Made by a program: the position numbers and the translations under genes. Source: Endomychus coccineus (Eukaryota > Arthropoda > Insecta > Coleoptera > Endomychidae). From it: a stretch of 64,000 bases of DNA. This document shows, piece by piece, positions 35,020 to 46,499 of the stretch; position 1 is the stretch's first letter; every line of letters starts with the position of its first letter. Location of the stretch: NCBI GenBank assembly GCA_958510875.1, contig OY294067.1:276006742-276070741 (forward strand), in the 5' to 3' direction. Below the pieces are notes generated by a model, which saw only the letters and a program-made list of their open reading frames with translations, made no database searches and was not told where the DNA came from.

Positions 35020-35123
35020 TATGAGATGTTGTAAATCGGTTCAGAAAAAGTTTTCAAAAAACCCGGAGTCGATCGGAGTTGCCCGCAAATTTTCCCAGCT
35101 TTTTTGATAATATGACTCGACTA
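35020..35123. repeat. End fragment of a TAGTC-group element (E4)
   Basis: This matches the right ~100 bp of the element ending at 36701: GTTGTAAATC, GTTCAG, AAAAACCCGGAGTCGATCGG, GTTGCCCGCAAATTTTCCC, ending in CGACTA at 35123. The remainder of the element is missing. Confidence 0.65.
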
Positions 35124-35585
35124 AATGAATGGTAATCTTAAAACAATTGAGCACTTTAAGCGTTTCGGCATATACAACATGTACATTAATTATAAACTGA
35201 ATGATGAAAAGGGAATAATATATGAATTTCCACTTTACTAATAGTATAACAAAAATTGTTAACTAATTATAAATTTATGTTCTATTCCATGATCATGAAT
35301 AGAAAATTTTTGTAAATTGACACCAAACTGGTAACAACGTGTTCTATCTTTCCGTAAGTTGGAACAATCTGATAATACACAAGACGTTACCATACAGTCG
35401 TGATCTGGAAACTAGTTTTGATATTTTATCAATTCATATCCTCAAAAGTTCACTTTTGACTCACTTGAGTATACCAAAACTTAACCAACTCACCGCATTC
35501 ACTTGATAATCCTCCAATGAAATGAAATTCTTATTGTTCGAGTACATTGTAGCATATTGCCGTATGACCATACATTTCTTTTTTT

Positions 35586-35800
35586 TATACTTTGACTACA
35601 CGAGAGGGAAACCTGTAATGTTCGAAGAACATCTTGTGGGCCAGCGGTGAAATGTTGGAATAGGAGATAGGCATTCGAAGTTACCTTGAAGGCTTGGAGG
35701 TGATAGGCAGAGGGAAAGACCTCGCTAGTTGAAGAGTTCCTGAGAATGAATGAGTGACTAGCTTAAGTTTGTCTAGTCCACCTATTTGTAATATCTCATG
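35586..35800 (-). mobile_element. LINE family A 3' end (copy 5, part 1)
   Basis: Starts with the complemented 3' terminus (T-run, ATACTTTGACTACACG, GAGGGAAACC) and runs into the C-terminal domain, reaching the GTCTAGTCCACC block. It is interrupted at 35800 by E2. Confidence 0.7.
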
Positions 35801-36701
35801 TAGTCGGGTCAAATTAGACAAAAAAAGTATAAAAGCTGGGAAAATTTGCGGGCAACTCCGATCTACTCCGGGTTTTTTGCAAAATTTTCCTGAACGGATT
35901 TACAACAATCCCGAAAAAAACTAATATGTGCTTTTCCATTTTTCAATTGTTATAGAGGAATATAGAGAAAAATGGCCAATTTTCATGGCCAAAAAATTGG
36001 AAAATTTCTAAAGTTTCGAAATCATGCCAACAATGGCTGGAAATGCCCACTCGTAATATCGTCCAAACGCGAATTGAAATCTATGAAAAAAAAATTAAGG
36101 AAACAAATTTTTTTCAAAGTATCTGTGTTGATATGGAACAATAGAAAAGAATATAAATACTTTCAATACGTAATTAGTGGATGTAAAAAAAAATTAATTT
36201 GTGGATGAATAATTAATCATTAATTAATTATTCCAAAAAATAATAAGTTTCAAAAAATGTCGTTCACACAATATACGCAATTACACAATAAACACAATAA
36301 AATTCAACAGCCACGTGCTCAATCGATGGTTTTGAAAGTATGCGTCTCCCAGAGTACAGTTTTCTAGCCATTTCCGTTGAAAATTGCAAAATTTTCGCGA
36401 TTTTGTCCATCAACATTGGCCAAAAACTGGCCAACAAATCGAAAAATGGAAAATCCGAATTCGAAATCGTGATCAGCGACCTCGAAAACCCCCGAGTGGA
36501 CATTTTCAGCAATTGTTGGCATGAAAATTGGTCATTTTCCTCTATATTTCTCTATAACCATTGAAAAATGGAAAGCACGTATTAGTTTTTTTTTTTTCGG
36601 GAATGTTGTAAATCCGTTCAGGAAAGTTTTGCAAAAAACCCGGAGTCGATCGGAGTTGCCCGCAAATTTTCCCAAATTTTTTTGCTAATATGACTCGACT
36701 A
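35801..36701. mobile_element. Long inverted-repeat element E2 (TAGTC-ended group)
   Basis: The ends are TAGTCGGGTCAAATTAG and, complemented from the right, TAGTCGAGTCATATTAG. ATG at 35798-35800 and 36702-36704 is a 3-bp target duplication, and the LINE continues across it. The arms (~35801-36050 and ~36500-36701) are inverted copies; the middle is AT-rich. TCGTGATCAGCGACC at 36468-36482 is followed by a CGAAAACCCCCGAG step. The two 70-80-codon open frames inside look random, and no transposase domain is present. At 901 bp it is a non-autonomous element. Confidence 0.75.
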
Positions 36702-37121
36702 ATGATGTTACAACGGACGAGATTTCTGATGAATACAGTCCATGGAAATATCTACAGAAAAGGGAGATCTCGCACCTTTCTACGATGTTCTAGAGAGGTC
36801 AATAAACTCGGAAGTGTGACATCATCAATTAAATGGATAGCTCTTTTCTGCATAGAATCCAAGCACTTCAACGTATGTTTGGGACCCGAACTTCAAACAT
36901 GAGAACAGTACTTCCGGACAGGTCGAGTTTGTGTATGCTTCATAGATTATGAGGAGCAACTGGGATTCAAAGAAGCTCTTGGCACGGAATAGGGAATCAA
37001 GTTTTTGCGAAGCTATTTCCGCAATGGACCTCACATGATTGTCCCATGAGAGGGTGCTGTTGGTGGTGATCCCGTGTATGGATATGAGGAATAGTTGTTC
37101 CTGACGTCATTATATTAGGGA
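36702..37121 (-). pseudogene. LINE family A C-terminal domain (copy 5, part 2)
   Basis: The minus strand reads MRSIAEIASQKLDSLFRAKS and LLIIYEA in one frame, with the RRK/LEHR region near 36790 in another. It ends at the NIMMSGTTIP block near 37115. Confidence 0.7.
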
Positions 37122-38607
37122 CATACACATAGACCAACATTTCCTAAAACAACTTCTGTTGATATTCTAAGATGATGAAATGGCCAGGAAGTCGAATCTC
37201 GTTTCAACAAATTCTTCTCTCAAATCTACTGAAAAAAGAGAATCTCGACTAATTGAATTATACATAATCGACAGGTTTTCAGAGGAGAATGTGGTATATA
37301 TAATTAACTTGAATATTTGCATATAATATCTTTGTAATTCAGATATTTAAGTAAATTCCTATTCCATTCAAATGCATCAAATATCAATTTGAGTAGCTTC
37401 TATAAACAAATACTGTACGTTTCTGAGCTGGTGAACGAAATATTCTATGACCAAATATTCGACAAAATGGTAACCTCCCTCATTAATTTAAGATCGACAT
37501 TCATCAAACAACTCAGAAGAAACCGAAGAGGCTTTTGATTCTCCTAATGAAGGCTCAATAAATCAGAATCAAACTCCAATCGTATGTTATTGTAATCACT
37601 TATGTTATATTAAAAATCTAAGTTCAACAAAGATATAACAGAATTATTTCGAGGTAACATTGAACCGTCCAGTTCACCTCGCAACCATAAATCGTCCAAT
37701 GCCTCATAATTACGATTATATAGAGCATGATCTCGGGTGGAGTTAAATTGTTATAGATGGATCACAGAGTATAACATGGAATTAAAATTGAAAGCGAAAC
37801 TGCAGAATATTTGGTTTAAAAGGAAATGAAAAATTATATTCGCATCCAACTCTCGGTGCTCCATAAAGTTAGACAGCAGTTCCGTTAATAAAAGGATTCT
37901 TTGGTAACGATGATGGATTGTTCTAGAATTAATAACCGTTCAAAAATCACAACGTATTTAAAACGTAATATGTTATGTTCACAGGGCTACCTTTTGCTTA
38001 ATTTACGTACACCATATTTTACACACATCTCATTCGCGATTCATTGAGGAAGATATTTCTACATTGCAAAAGAAATACTGGAGGAAGAGATCCGTTATCT
38101 AGGATAATCATATAGATATCATGAGGCAAATCTTCACATATTAATGATTACTTTGTGAGTATTGAAAGTTGATGAATACGTCTCGTATGGTGGTAGTCCA
38201 TTTCAGGAGTGATGAATCATTTTGCCCAACAAATATCTGTCTTTGGTCTACCCTATTCCGTTCTTTGTCTTTTATTGTCTGGTCTGTACGTCGGAATATT
38301 CGTGCGTCAGTATTCTCTCTGAAGGGAAACTTGCATAACTACAGGTTGCTACAATAAACTCGGAGGTAATTTCAACTTTGATAGAAGAATAAAGACAGAC
38401 TATTGAATTATCTGTTAACTTCCATGTCGGTCAATAAAAGTCTTATTATGTCGAGAAAATTCATGCGAATGATTTGGTCTTAACATCAGAGATTCTTAAT
38501 AATTAATTGAAAAATGATGAAGATGTCAGATAAGGCCCGATTATTGATTGCAGACAACAATTTAAGTTTCTGAAGTGATGCAAAATATCCATATCAAAGC
38601 ATTGAAT
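37122..38607. other. No recognisable feature
   Basis: No gene recognised. Confidence 0.5.
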
Positions 38608-38777
38608 GTCCGGTAATGAAACCTGAATGTGGTAATCCAATGTGTTTTCCAAATTATCTCTTGATTTCGTTGATATCGACCTTAGAGAAAGTCTTTGAGA
38701 AAATAATCAATATAAGAATTGCAACTTTATCAAGGAGTTCGAGATTCTTTTTGGTAATATCGAATTATATAATATAT
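38608..38777 (+). pseudogene. CR1-like LINE, RT fingers (part 1)
   Basis: GNPMCFPNYLLISLISTLEK and VFEKIINIRI are the conserved entry of a LINE reverse transcriptase ('NYRPISLLSTxxKxxEKxI'). It continues after the inserted block at 40390 with the next conserved motif. This family differs from family A. Confidence 0.65.
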
Positions 38778-40389
38778 TGTTATGATTTCATTTCCTAAGC
38801 AACATAAAATAATAAAAATTGAACTTACCGAACATTAAAAATCAGAAAAGAATAATAAAATATGTAAAATATGAAATTAAAAACATTATTAAAAGTTAAA
38901 TTGTAGATAGTATAAGGTATTAAACAATGTAGAACAGAATAAACCATAATGTAAATAGAATAAGAAGTGTAAACAAGAAAACAGTGAAAGTGGATAAATG
39001 TACAGTGATACGAAAGAAGAAATCATAATTGAAATGATTCCCAGACTATCATAAGATAGCACAAACTATTAAAATATGTTATAGATTTAAGATAGAATTA
39101 GGAAATTTGAGTTCTATAATGTTATAGAAATGTTATTGATAATTTATATTATGTATTAGATTTAAAAAATGGCAAAAGTCAAATTTGATATAAATATTGG
39201 AATAATCAAGTTAATATTAACCTAATCATAGGTTATCTTACACCAAAATATGTGGAAAAATGTAGGCAATATTAATTCAAATAACAGAAAGCATAATCAC
39301 TTTAAATAATTTGAAAATCTTCAATAATTCAAAATTTATAGAATCCTCTATTCTGATTGGTCGAGACGATTTAGAAACTTCAAACAGTCAACAATGAAGA
39401 GTTAGTCAGTTTTCAAAAATGACCAAAGCATCCTTGATAAGCAAAGAAATTTTGTCATTGGTCAAAAATCACATCAATTGGCGTCCTTTTGAAAGCCCTA
39501 TAAAAAGTAAACAGGAAAGAAGCTAGTTCAGTTTGCATTTACATTAGAGATCCAAAGCATCTTCTGCAGCTCAAGTATAATTCCATAACCTTAGTTCTTG
39601 GATAACATCGGAGAACCCAAGTAGTCTCCATAGCTTCGACAAGTTAAAGTAACCGAAGCAAGTAAATTATTTCTTATTATCAAGTAGTGTTCCTGAGTCT
39701 TCGAACAAAGTTTTAAAGGTTATAATAACCACAGTTCATAAGTAGCATCGTATAATAGCCAGTCTTCGATAACGTTCCAGTATATTATTGAAGAAGTCTT
39801 ATATCTTTGAAAGAATATAACAAGTTAACAATTTTATCAACAGTTCCTGAATTTCAAAAGAAGTAACAACGTAGTTTACCTTGTGTATAGTTTCTCAAAG
39901 CAGAGCATTGTGTTTCAAAGTGAATAATCAAATCATCAAGAAGATTAAATCAACTGAACATTGCCCACATTTTCAATCATATTAATGGATATAAACTAAA
40001 AGTAAGTTTGTTTATAATATCAACATTGTATTGTTATTTGTATATCACAATGAAAGATTGTCGTTTGTAACTTTGTAAACAAGTATTAATATTGAATAGT
40101 TTTTGAGGTTAAAACATAGAAATATTAGAACATAAAATTGAATCGTAAATTTGTAACCTGAGATACATAGAGTCATAAATATTTAAATATAGAAACATTG
40201 TGTTTAATCCCATATAATATAATATAAAAAAGATCATATTCATTCAAATCAATTAAACCAAATTAAAATCAAATCAAAAAATATAAATTCAAATCAAAAC
40301 AAAATAAAGAAAGATAGCCGGAATAAAATTAAATTAAAAATTCAAAATATAATTATTAAAAATAGAACTCAAAGAGTTTTTTTATAACA
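38778..40389 (+). mobile_element. Solo-LTR-like insertion in the CR1-like LINE
   Basis: The block begins TGTTAT and ends ATAACA, perfect 6-bp inverse ends with the TG...CA typical of LTRs. It splits a LINE reading frame, so it is an insertion. ATAT before and ATGT after could be a decayed 4-bp duplication. At 1612 bp, with no coding, a promoter in the middle and AATAAA at 40303-40308, it fits a U3-R-U5 layout. No internal element body or second LTR is present, hence solo. The element family is unknown. Confidence 0.5.
39499..39533 (+). promoter_or_regulatory. TATA box plus Inr of the solo-LTR-like block
   Basis: TATAAAAAG at 39499-39507 and TCAGTT at 39528-39533 lie 29 bp apart, the usual arthropod core promoter spacing. 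The downstream ~800 bp to AATAAA would be the R/U5 part. Confidence 0.5.
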
Positions 40390-40730
40390 ATGTATTCACT
40401 AGAAAAAAGTTTGATGGTCTTCTTTGACCTTCAGAAAGCTTACGACACTGTTTGTCATGGAAAATTGACATCTACTCTTGAAAAACTGTCGGATTTATGA
40501 GACAGTTAAAAATATTCAAAGTTTTGATCAGTAATACAGACTGTATATTCCACCATAATTGAAAATTATTTGTTCAGCTTTTGTAGAATCTAATCTGAGA
40601 TATGGTGTCCTAGAGTGAGGAGGAGTTTCGAATAAACACTTAAATGGACTTCAAGTGATGCAGAAAGAGTTTCTGAAAATATTCTAGGAAAAAATACAAG
40701 GTATCCAATAACCATGTTCCAAAGATCAAC
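40390..40730 (+). pseudogene. CR1-like LINE, RT palm start and thumb (part 2)
   Basis: MYSLEKSLMVFFDLQKAYDT then VCHGKL carries the first catalytic aspartate block (FDLxKAYDxV). A deletion then jumps to FVESNLRYGVLEW and QVMQKEFLKIF, the conserved thumb/C-terminal text, with KNTRYP at its end. The YADD/FADD box is deleted. It continues the fragment at 38608. Confidence 0.65.
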
Positions 40731-41096
40731 TACTTTTCAACTTGCGGCAACACTTTTCCACTGTTTGTGACTTCGAATTCTAGCAACAACTCCTGCCATG
40801 GAAAAATACATAAAATCTAGTAGCATGAATGCCTAATCCACGAATAATGATCTTGAATAGAAGACTTTCACTGACAGGTGATCTTCTTCTTCTCAGCTTT
40901 CCGGTGGATTCCAGATCAGAGTATCAAGACGTTTCGCCCTGAAGATGCCACCTGTAATGTATCGGTACGTGCTACTGTAACGAGGAAATCATCCAGACGA
41001 CAAGAATTTTTTTTTTTTGGGAATACTTCAACTGTCATTAGGAAAGCAAATAAAACTATTTCGGTAATTATCTAACGGCGGTAAAAGTGAAACTTT
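40731..41096. other. Gene-free; possible PLE-type terminus at 40860-41010
   Basis: On the minus strand, GGTGGCATCTTCAGGGCG followed by AAACGTCTTG resembles terminal sequences of some arthropod Penelope-like elements. No other part of such an element is present, so this remains a guess. Confidence 0.25.
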
Positions 41097-41735
41097 TTTG
41101 AAACTGTCACCAAGCACCCTCTCATCGGACTATCATGTGAGGTCTATTGCGAAAACCGCTCCAAAAAATGTGGTTTTCTATTCCGTGCCAAGACCTACTT
41201 TACATCCCAGCAGCTCCTCATAATCTACAAAGCACAGATTCAACCTGTCCTGGAGTACTATTCACATGTTTGGAGTTCGGCAACCAAACATACGCTGAAG
41301 CTCTTGGCTTGTATCCAGAAGAGAGCTATTCGTTTGATTGATGATGTTACCCTTAAGAGCTCACTGACCTCTCTAGAACATCGCATAAAGGTGGGAGATC
41401 TCTCCCTTTTCTATAGATATTTTCATGATCGGTGCTCATCAGAAATCTTGTCTGTTGTTCCACCACGAGGAGTTTCAGATAGGTGGACTAGACGAGCTCA
41501 AACTAGTCACCCCTTCACTGTCAAGCTCGAGACCTGCCGAACTTCTTCCAACCAGATTTCATTTTTTTATTGAACAGTGAAGCTGTGGAACTCTGCACCT
41601 AGTGAGGTCTTTCCCTATACCTATAACACAAGCCTCCAAGAAAAATACAAATGCCTATCTCGTCTCCCTATATTCCAGTGCTGGCTCACACGATGTTCTT
41701 CGACCATTATAGGTCGTGTAGTCAAAGTATAAGAA
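41097..41735 (+). pseudogene. LINE family A C-terminal domain and 3' end (copy 6)
   Basis: This holds the whole C-terminal region in two main frames: QLLIIYKAQIQPVLEYYSHV-type text (shifted), then LLACIQKRAIRLIDDVTLKS, LEHRIKVGDLSLFYRYFHDR, SSEILSVVPPRG and TRRAQTSHPFTVKLETCRTS. The 3' end GTGTAGTCAAAGTATAAG is followed by an A-rich tail at 41731-41750. The terminal tail fixes the 3' boundary of family A. Confidence 0.75.
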
Positions 41736-41750
41736 AAAAAGAAAACAAAA

Positions 41751-42765
41751 AATAAGTAAATCGGATTCTAGTACGATGAACATTGGCATATAACGATAAA
41801 TGGCATGAAAGTAAGATAAAATTTGTACAATAAGAAATTTAAAAAACAAGTTGTAGCGAAATATAAAGACAAAATTGGAGTTTCATTTGTATATTTCCGT
41901 ATACTTTTTTTACATAAATACCATGTCGGGGCTGCTGCGGGCTCCGACGATATCCCGGTTGTCGCCTCAGAAAACCAAAGAATTTGTGAATTGAATTTAA
42001 AATTACAAAGAATTTGTACCATTTGATATAACAAGTAAAGTACTCCTAAATTTGTTTGTAACAGTTTATTAAATCGAATGGTTAGTTGTAATCAAAAACA
42101 TGTAAGCCTGCTGCGCCTGACAACTATGACTGACCTTGAGCCATTACGTCATTTCTTTGTAATGGAAAGGTGATAAGTCCTAAATCGGGTAAATTCCGAA
42201 CATTATCTATTTGCTCAATTGTTTACAAGTTAAATCGAGAGTTAGATAATGAAGTTGATATAACATACAAAATTTGACCACATGTACAATAATGCAAGGT
42301 TATCTTATTGCTGGAACATCATCTATGTCAGCATCGATATGAAAGAATGTTATGGAATGACGTGTCAACATCAATGTATAAGGAAGGAGGAGTACTCATG
42401 GATTAGGATATAGTTATGATAAGCAGTTAGAATTAGAATCAGAATTAATTATTTGAAGTTGAGATTACACAAATCTGAATCAGTTTTTAGTTATGAACCA
42501 TAATCCATATGTATATGTGCCAATAAACCAATGAACCGATAAAATCTACGATGGTATAATTTACATGTTACCACATCACCAGCAATCACAACCCATATAG
42601 AACATGGTCCCTGGCAATCTCGCTTTATTATATGGCTATCCCTCTGCCATATCTTCAAAGATTATTTATACTTTAACATGAACAGCGTTGATATGAGTGA
42701 AAGCCTATTTTTTTCTTCAAATTTCGTTAGATATTTTTATTGTACAATTTTCATCAGTTTCATAT
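41751..42765. other. No recognisable feature
   Basis: No gene or known repeat seen. Confidence 0.5.
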
Positions 42766-43484
42766 TAGTCCAGTCAATAAAGCGGGGAAATCGACCAAAT
42801 AAAAAAGTTTTTTATAGGGAGATGGATCAAAAAATTCTTTTTTGCATTACTTTCTATGAGTCCTCTAGATAATTCGTGACTAGCAAGCGAAGTGAGCAGC
42901 CCAACCCCCCCCCAACACCCCCAAAACTCAAAATTAGCCCCTTTCTCACCCCCTATTCCAAAAAAAACTGCAAAATATAGCAAGAGTGAAAATTAAGGAC
43001 TGAAAATGCCCCCTAGTAGATTTTCTGGGTCGCTGATCACGAAACTGCTATCTGATTTCCTTGCTCTGATTACATTATCAAAAAAAATTTTCAATCAAAA
43101 TTGTCCAATTATTCACTCTCCAGGTTGATTTTCTGGAAAACTGATAGCAGATTCGTGATCAGCGATCCGAAAACCCCATGTAATGACTTGCAACATGCTA
43201 ATATCGCCTAAATTTGAAATTTTCTCATACCAAATTTTTCACAGTTTTCCGAATTTTTCCTGCATTTCTATTTCTACTAGGGGGAATGTTCAGTCTTTAA
43301 TCTTCACTTTTGCTATATTTTGTAATTTTTTTTTAAATGGGGGGTGAGAAAGGGGTTAATTTTGAGTTTAGGGGGTGTTGGGGGGGCTAGTCACTTCGCT
43401 TGCTAGTCACGAATGACCTAGAGGACACGTAGAGGGTAATGCAAAAAAAATTTTTTTGATATCCCCGCTTTATTGACTGGGCTA
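42766..43484. mobile_element. Long inverted-repeat element E3 (TAGTC-ended group)
   Basis: The ends are TAGTCCAGTCAATAAAGCG and, complemented, TAGCCCAGTCAATAAAGCG. TAT at 42763-42765 and 43485-43487 is a 3-bp target duplication. The arms (42766-43055 and 43145-43484) are inverted copies, the left one lacking ~95 bp. They include C-rich and G-rich tracts (CCCCCCCCC near 42905 and its inverse near 43380) and the inverted pair GTCGCTGATCACGA (43029-43042) and TTCGTGATCAGCGAT (43152-43166). There is no coding. Confidence 0.75.
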
Positions 43485-43850
43485 TATCGTTTAATTTTAA
43501 ATTTGTTTCACTTTGATTTTATGTTTTGTTCCCTCAATGACACTTGAAGAATTTCCAAAAAAGTTAGATTTGTATTGACGCATTTTTTTCTATTCATGTA
43601 GTAAAACGATTGAAAAATATATATGTATTAATTCACACCTATTTGATTGGCCTGGTTTATAAAGTGATATTGCTTGAGGCACAGCTATCAAAATGCCACG
43701 AGATGAAATCAAGTATCGAATCGTGGCATCTATCAATGCGGAATATTCGATTTTAATCGGGAAATTACACGTTGACTACATTAAAAGCGCAGATGATAGA
43801 AATTGTGGTTTGCTATAACCTGTGGATAAGGAAAAGCTTCACCTTACATA
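43485..43850. other. No recognisable feature
   Basis: AT-rich; no element seen. The base composition becomes more GC-rich to the right, toward the putative gene. Confidence 0.4.
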
Positions 43851-44527
43851 GCACTGGGACGGCAACGGATGACTGTTAAGGAAGTGCAACGAAGACAGAA
43901 GATGGACATGTTCGGTAACAGGTGTCGGTGCGGATCGATCGTTTCGCTACAACTACGCAGGCGTGCTGACGCCAACCCCTCCGACCTGCAGCGCCACGAC
44001 GCAAGCACTTGCAATCAGGGAGTGGTGAGTTGCTCTACTTGGGTTAACAAGTGAACTAAAACATAGTGCCAACCATACGAATCGAATAGGAAAAGATGCA
44101 CGTTAAACTCTCGTTGAAAGACATACTTCAAGTGCTTTGTTAATGATAAGTGATACATAAGGTGAACCAATGTAAATATAAGCCGTCCAAAGTAACAGTT
44201 TTCGGTTAATATTCAGAGCTTCCGTATAAGATATCCAGTTTCGACAAGCACGAGCCATGTGAATCATTACACAATTTCGGTGTGTTTCATTTGTTTAGAT
44301 GACTGTTTGGTGATTCCATACAGGTTGTTTACCTGTTGGTTAATCCGGCATCGTGTGACTGTTCCTGCTACTTGTTGCACTACCCACCTATACCGGCTCA
44401 TTCACTTGTTCCTCACCACCAACCACCTGCGACTTAATCTTACGCGAAATACTACAAATACTTGTTTTCCTCGCGAATTTCCTCTCGTTGCTTCGAATTT
44501 ATCCTCGATATTTCCGCGATTGCAACC
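43851..44527 (+). promoter_or_regulatory. Putative promoter / 5' UTR of the SNAG-domain gene, with E-boxes
   Basis: This is the least AT-rich stretch of this part of the window and lies directly before the candidate start codon. It holds CAGGTG at 43919-43924, CACCTG at 44424-44429, and a symmetric pair ACAGGT (44320-44325) and ACCTGT (44331-44336). CAGGTG is the E-box bound by Snail-superfamily repressors, so autoregulation is conceivable. I could not identify a TATA box or the transcription start with confidence. Confidence 0.35.
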
Positions 44528-44681
44528 ATGCCCCGCTGCTATATGGTGAAGAAGCAAAGCAACAAGTATCAAGGTGCCGTTAGAGAGTGTTGGGACAAAA
44601 CGTCTTCCTCGAGTGCTCCAGAAAGTCCCACGGAAGGATGTGTGGCGCCCCCTTATTATACCCCCTTAACTAATAGATCTG
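44528..44681 (+). CDS. First coding exon of a SNAG-domain transcription factor (candidate, partial)
   Basis: The ATG at 44528 sits in a good insect context (GCAACCATGC) and begins MPRCYMVKKQSNKYQ, a close relative of the SNAG repressor motif (MPR-x-(F/Y)-(L/M)-VKK) found only at the extreme N-terminus of Snail, Scratch, Gfi-type and similar C2H2 zinc-finger repressors. The next ~35 residues are serine/proline-rich and include CWDK and VAPPYYTPL. The frame then meets a consensus splice donor, G|GTAAGT, at 44682-44687, giving a 154-nt coding segment (phase 1). SNAG motifs recruit corepressors such as LSD1/CoREST in the nucleus. No zinc-finger exon is visible downstream on the plus strand in this window, so the first intron would exceed 19 kb. 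Scratch-type is the best guess; orthology is untested. Confidence 0.55.
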
Positions 44682-45804
44682 GTAAGTACTCACGTACGTG
44701 CATTGATTTCTCTCGCATTTTCTCCCTAATGTATCTCTAGCGTGAGTTTTAATGCACGCTATAATAGTAACGTTTCCTTCAGATAAGTTTATCGCCTTAC
44801 CTCGTTCGGAATTGATTCGAACAACATGTTTAATCGATTTTGTGTAATGGAATTTTCCATTTTCACCCACATTTACCATTGATATGAATCACAGTTCCTG
44901 AAAATAGCTATTATTTCTATAACAGCATACTATTCATACCACATACAGCCCCAAAAAATATGAATGCGTTGCAGATTATCTTAATCATATATTTTTACAT
45001 CAAATGCGTGAGATAAATGTTCTTTAATGGTGTATGATAGCGTTATGTCACTCAAATGTGTCATTGAAACACGAATTTCACAAACGAAATAAACAACATT
45101 TTTTGTAGTCTGTTCTAAATAAATATTCTTTATACATTTTCACCTGCGTTAAAGTTAACTTGGTCTGCCGTTACTATAGGAACGGTTTGTTGCAATGAAA
45201 AAATAGCTATTTATACAACAAGTTGCAAAATGAGTGTGTTTTTTGCATTAGATGCGCAAAAAACACGCCGTTTTTAATCGTGTGTGAATCAGTCGTTGCG
45301 AAACAAATGAAACTTGTATTACGTCTCATTTTCATTTAGATAGTATCGAAGCCATTTTTGTTTGTTTCTATAGAGATAAGAATGTAATAATCGTGATATA
45401 AAAGTTACCATGGAAAAGCCCCAATATCCATACTCATATCTTAATTTCGTGTTCGAAGAAGAGCTTTGAAGAAGTTGCATTGCAAAGCTGTAGTAGCTAA
45501 TTTGCTACCAAGTAAGTCAAAAACAAAAATAGTTTATATGATACTAAACTCATTTTAGCACTTAGTGCTAAAGCGGATCACTTTTTACAATAACAATCGG
45601 CATCCAAAAGATTACTTTTCGTATTTGAATTGCAAAAAGTATTTTTGTGATATATCCATTACCAAAAAAAAACTGTTGTGATTATGATTCAATGAAATGC
45701 TGAAATTCCTTTTGGAAAACTGAAAATAGAAGAAAAATAACTCTTGGCATGGGGCTACCGTGCTCAAAAACAATACAGATTCTATTTTCACCACTTTAGA
45801 GCAG
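44682..45804 (+). other. Presumed start of intron 1; no feature
   Basis: The interval begins with the GTAAGT donor. It is AT-rich, with no coding domain. Confidence 0.4.
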
Positions 45805-46499
45805 AAAGGAAACCCTCCCTGATAATTATAGACCCATTGCACTGTTATCTGTGATATCTAAAGTGATAAAGAAAGCAATCAAAATCGACCTCATCCTATA
45901 CCTAGAGAGCACCAAGATTGTGAATGACCGGCAATATGACTTTCGTCTGCAGAAATCAACAGGAGAGCTACTTGCCCAGGTAACAGGCAGAATTCTCTTA
46001 AAAAAACTTGAGGAATCTCTAGCTACAGCATTTAATATCTCCAAAATATTTGACCGAGTCTGGCACCTAAGCCGTCTTGGGAAACTTCCGTCAAATGGTT
46101 TTCCACCTCAACTATGTCGCTTATCATCGAGTTTTCTCTCAGATAAATCACTCCATGTGATGTTCGACGGAGTATCTTCCGATACAATGGCCATCAACGC
46201 TGGTGTCCCACAGGGATTTTTATTGTCACCAACCATATTTCTGCCCCATATGAACGATCTGCTTGAAGTGACCACCTGTCCCGTCCATAGCTCTGCAGAT
46301 GATGGTACGCTTCATACCGCTTTCTCCTCTAGAGCCCCTATACCATCCAATGAAGCCAGAGGAGTGAGACAGATACAGGTTGACTCAATTAATAGAGATC
46401 TGGCAAAAATTTTGAAACGGGGATCTGATAATCTAGTAGAGTTTAACACACCAAAACTAGAAGGTTGCGTCTTCTCTAGGACGGCGAATCCCACGATCC
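45805..46499 (+). pseudogene. LINE family A reverse transcriptase (copy 7, part 1)
   Basis: This is the best family A RT. In frame from 45851: ISKVIKKAI, YLESTKIVNDRQYDFRLQKS, FNISKIFDRVWH (the first palm block), RLSSSFLSDKSLHVMFDGVS, INAGVPQGFLLSPTIFLPHM and the catalytic box SSADDGTLH (family FADD), then RGSDNLVEFN. Upstream, DNYRPIALLSV occurs in another frame. It is open for about 215 codons, which is unusual among the copies here. A nested LINE interrupts it at 46500. Confidence 0.8.

Noticed and set aside
42900..42915. Poly-C tract as a telomere or G-quadruplex feature
   Set aside because: The tract and its inverse near 43380 are part of the E3 arms; only runs of C/G, no telomeric TTAGG repeats.
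44259..44549. 96-codon plus-strand ORF before the SNAG exon
   Set aside because: It overlaps the SNAG start in another frame, has no recognisable domain and is probably 5' UTR.
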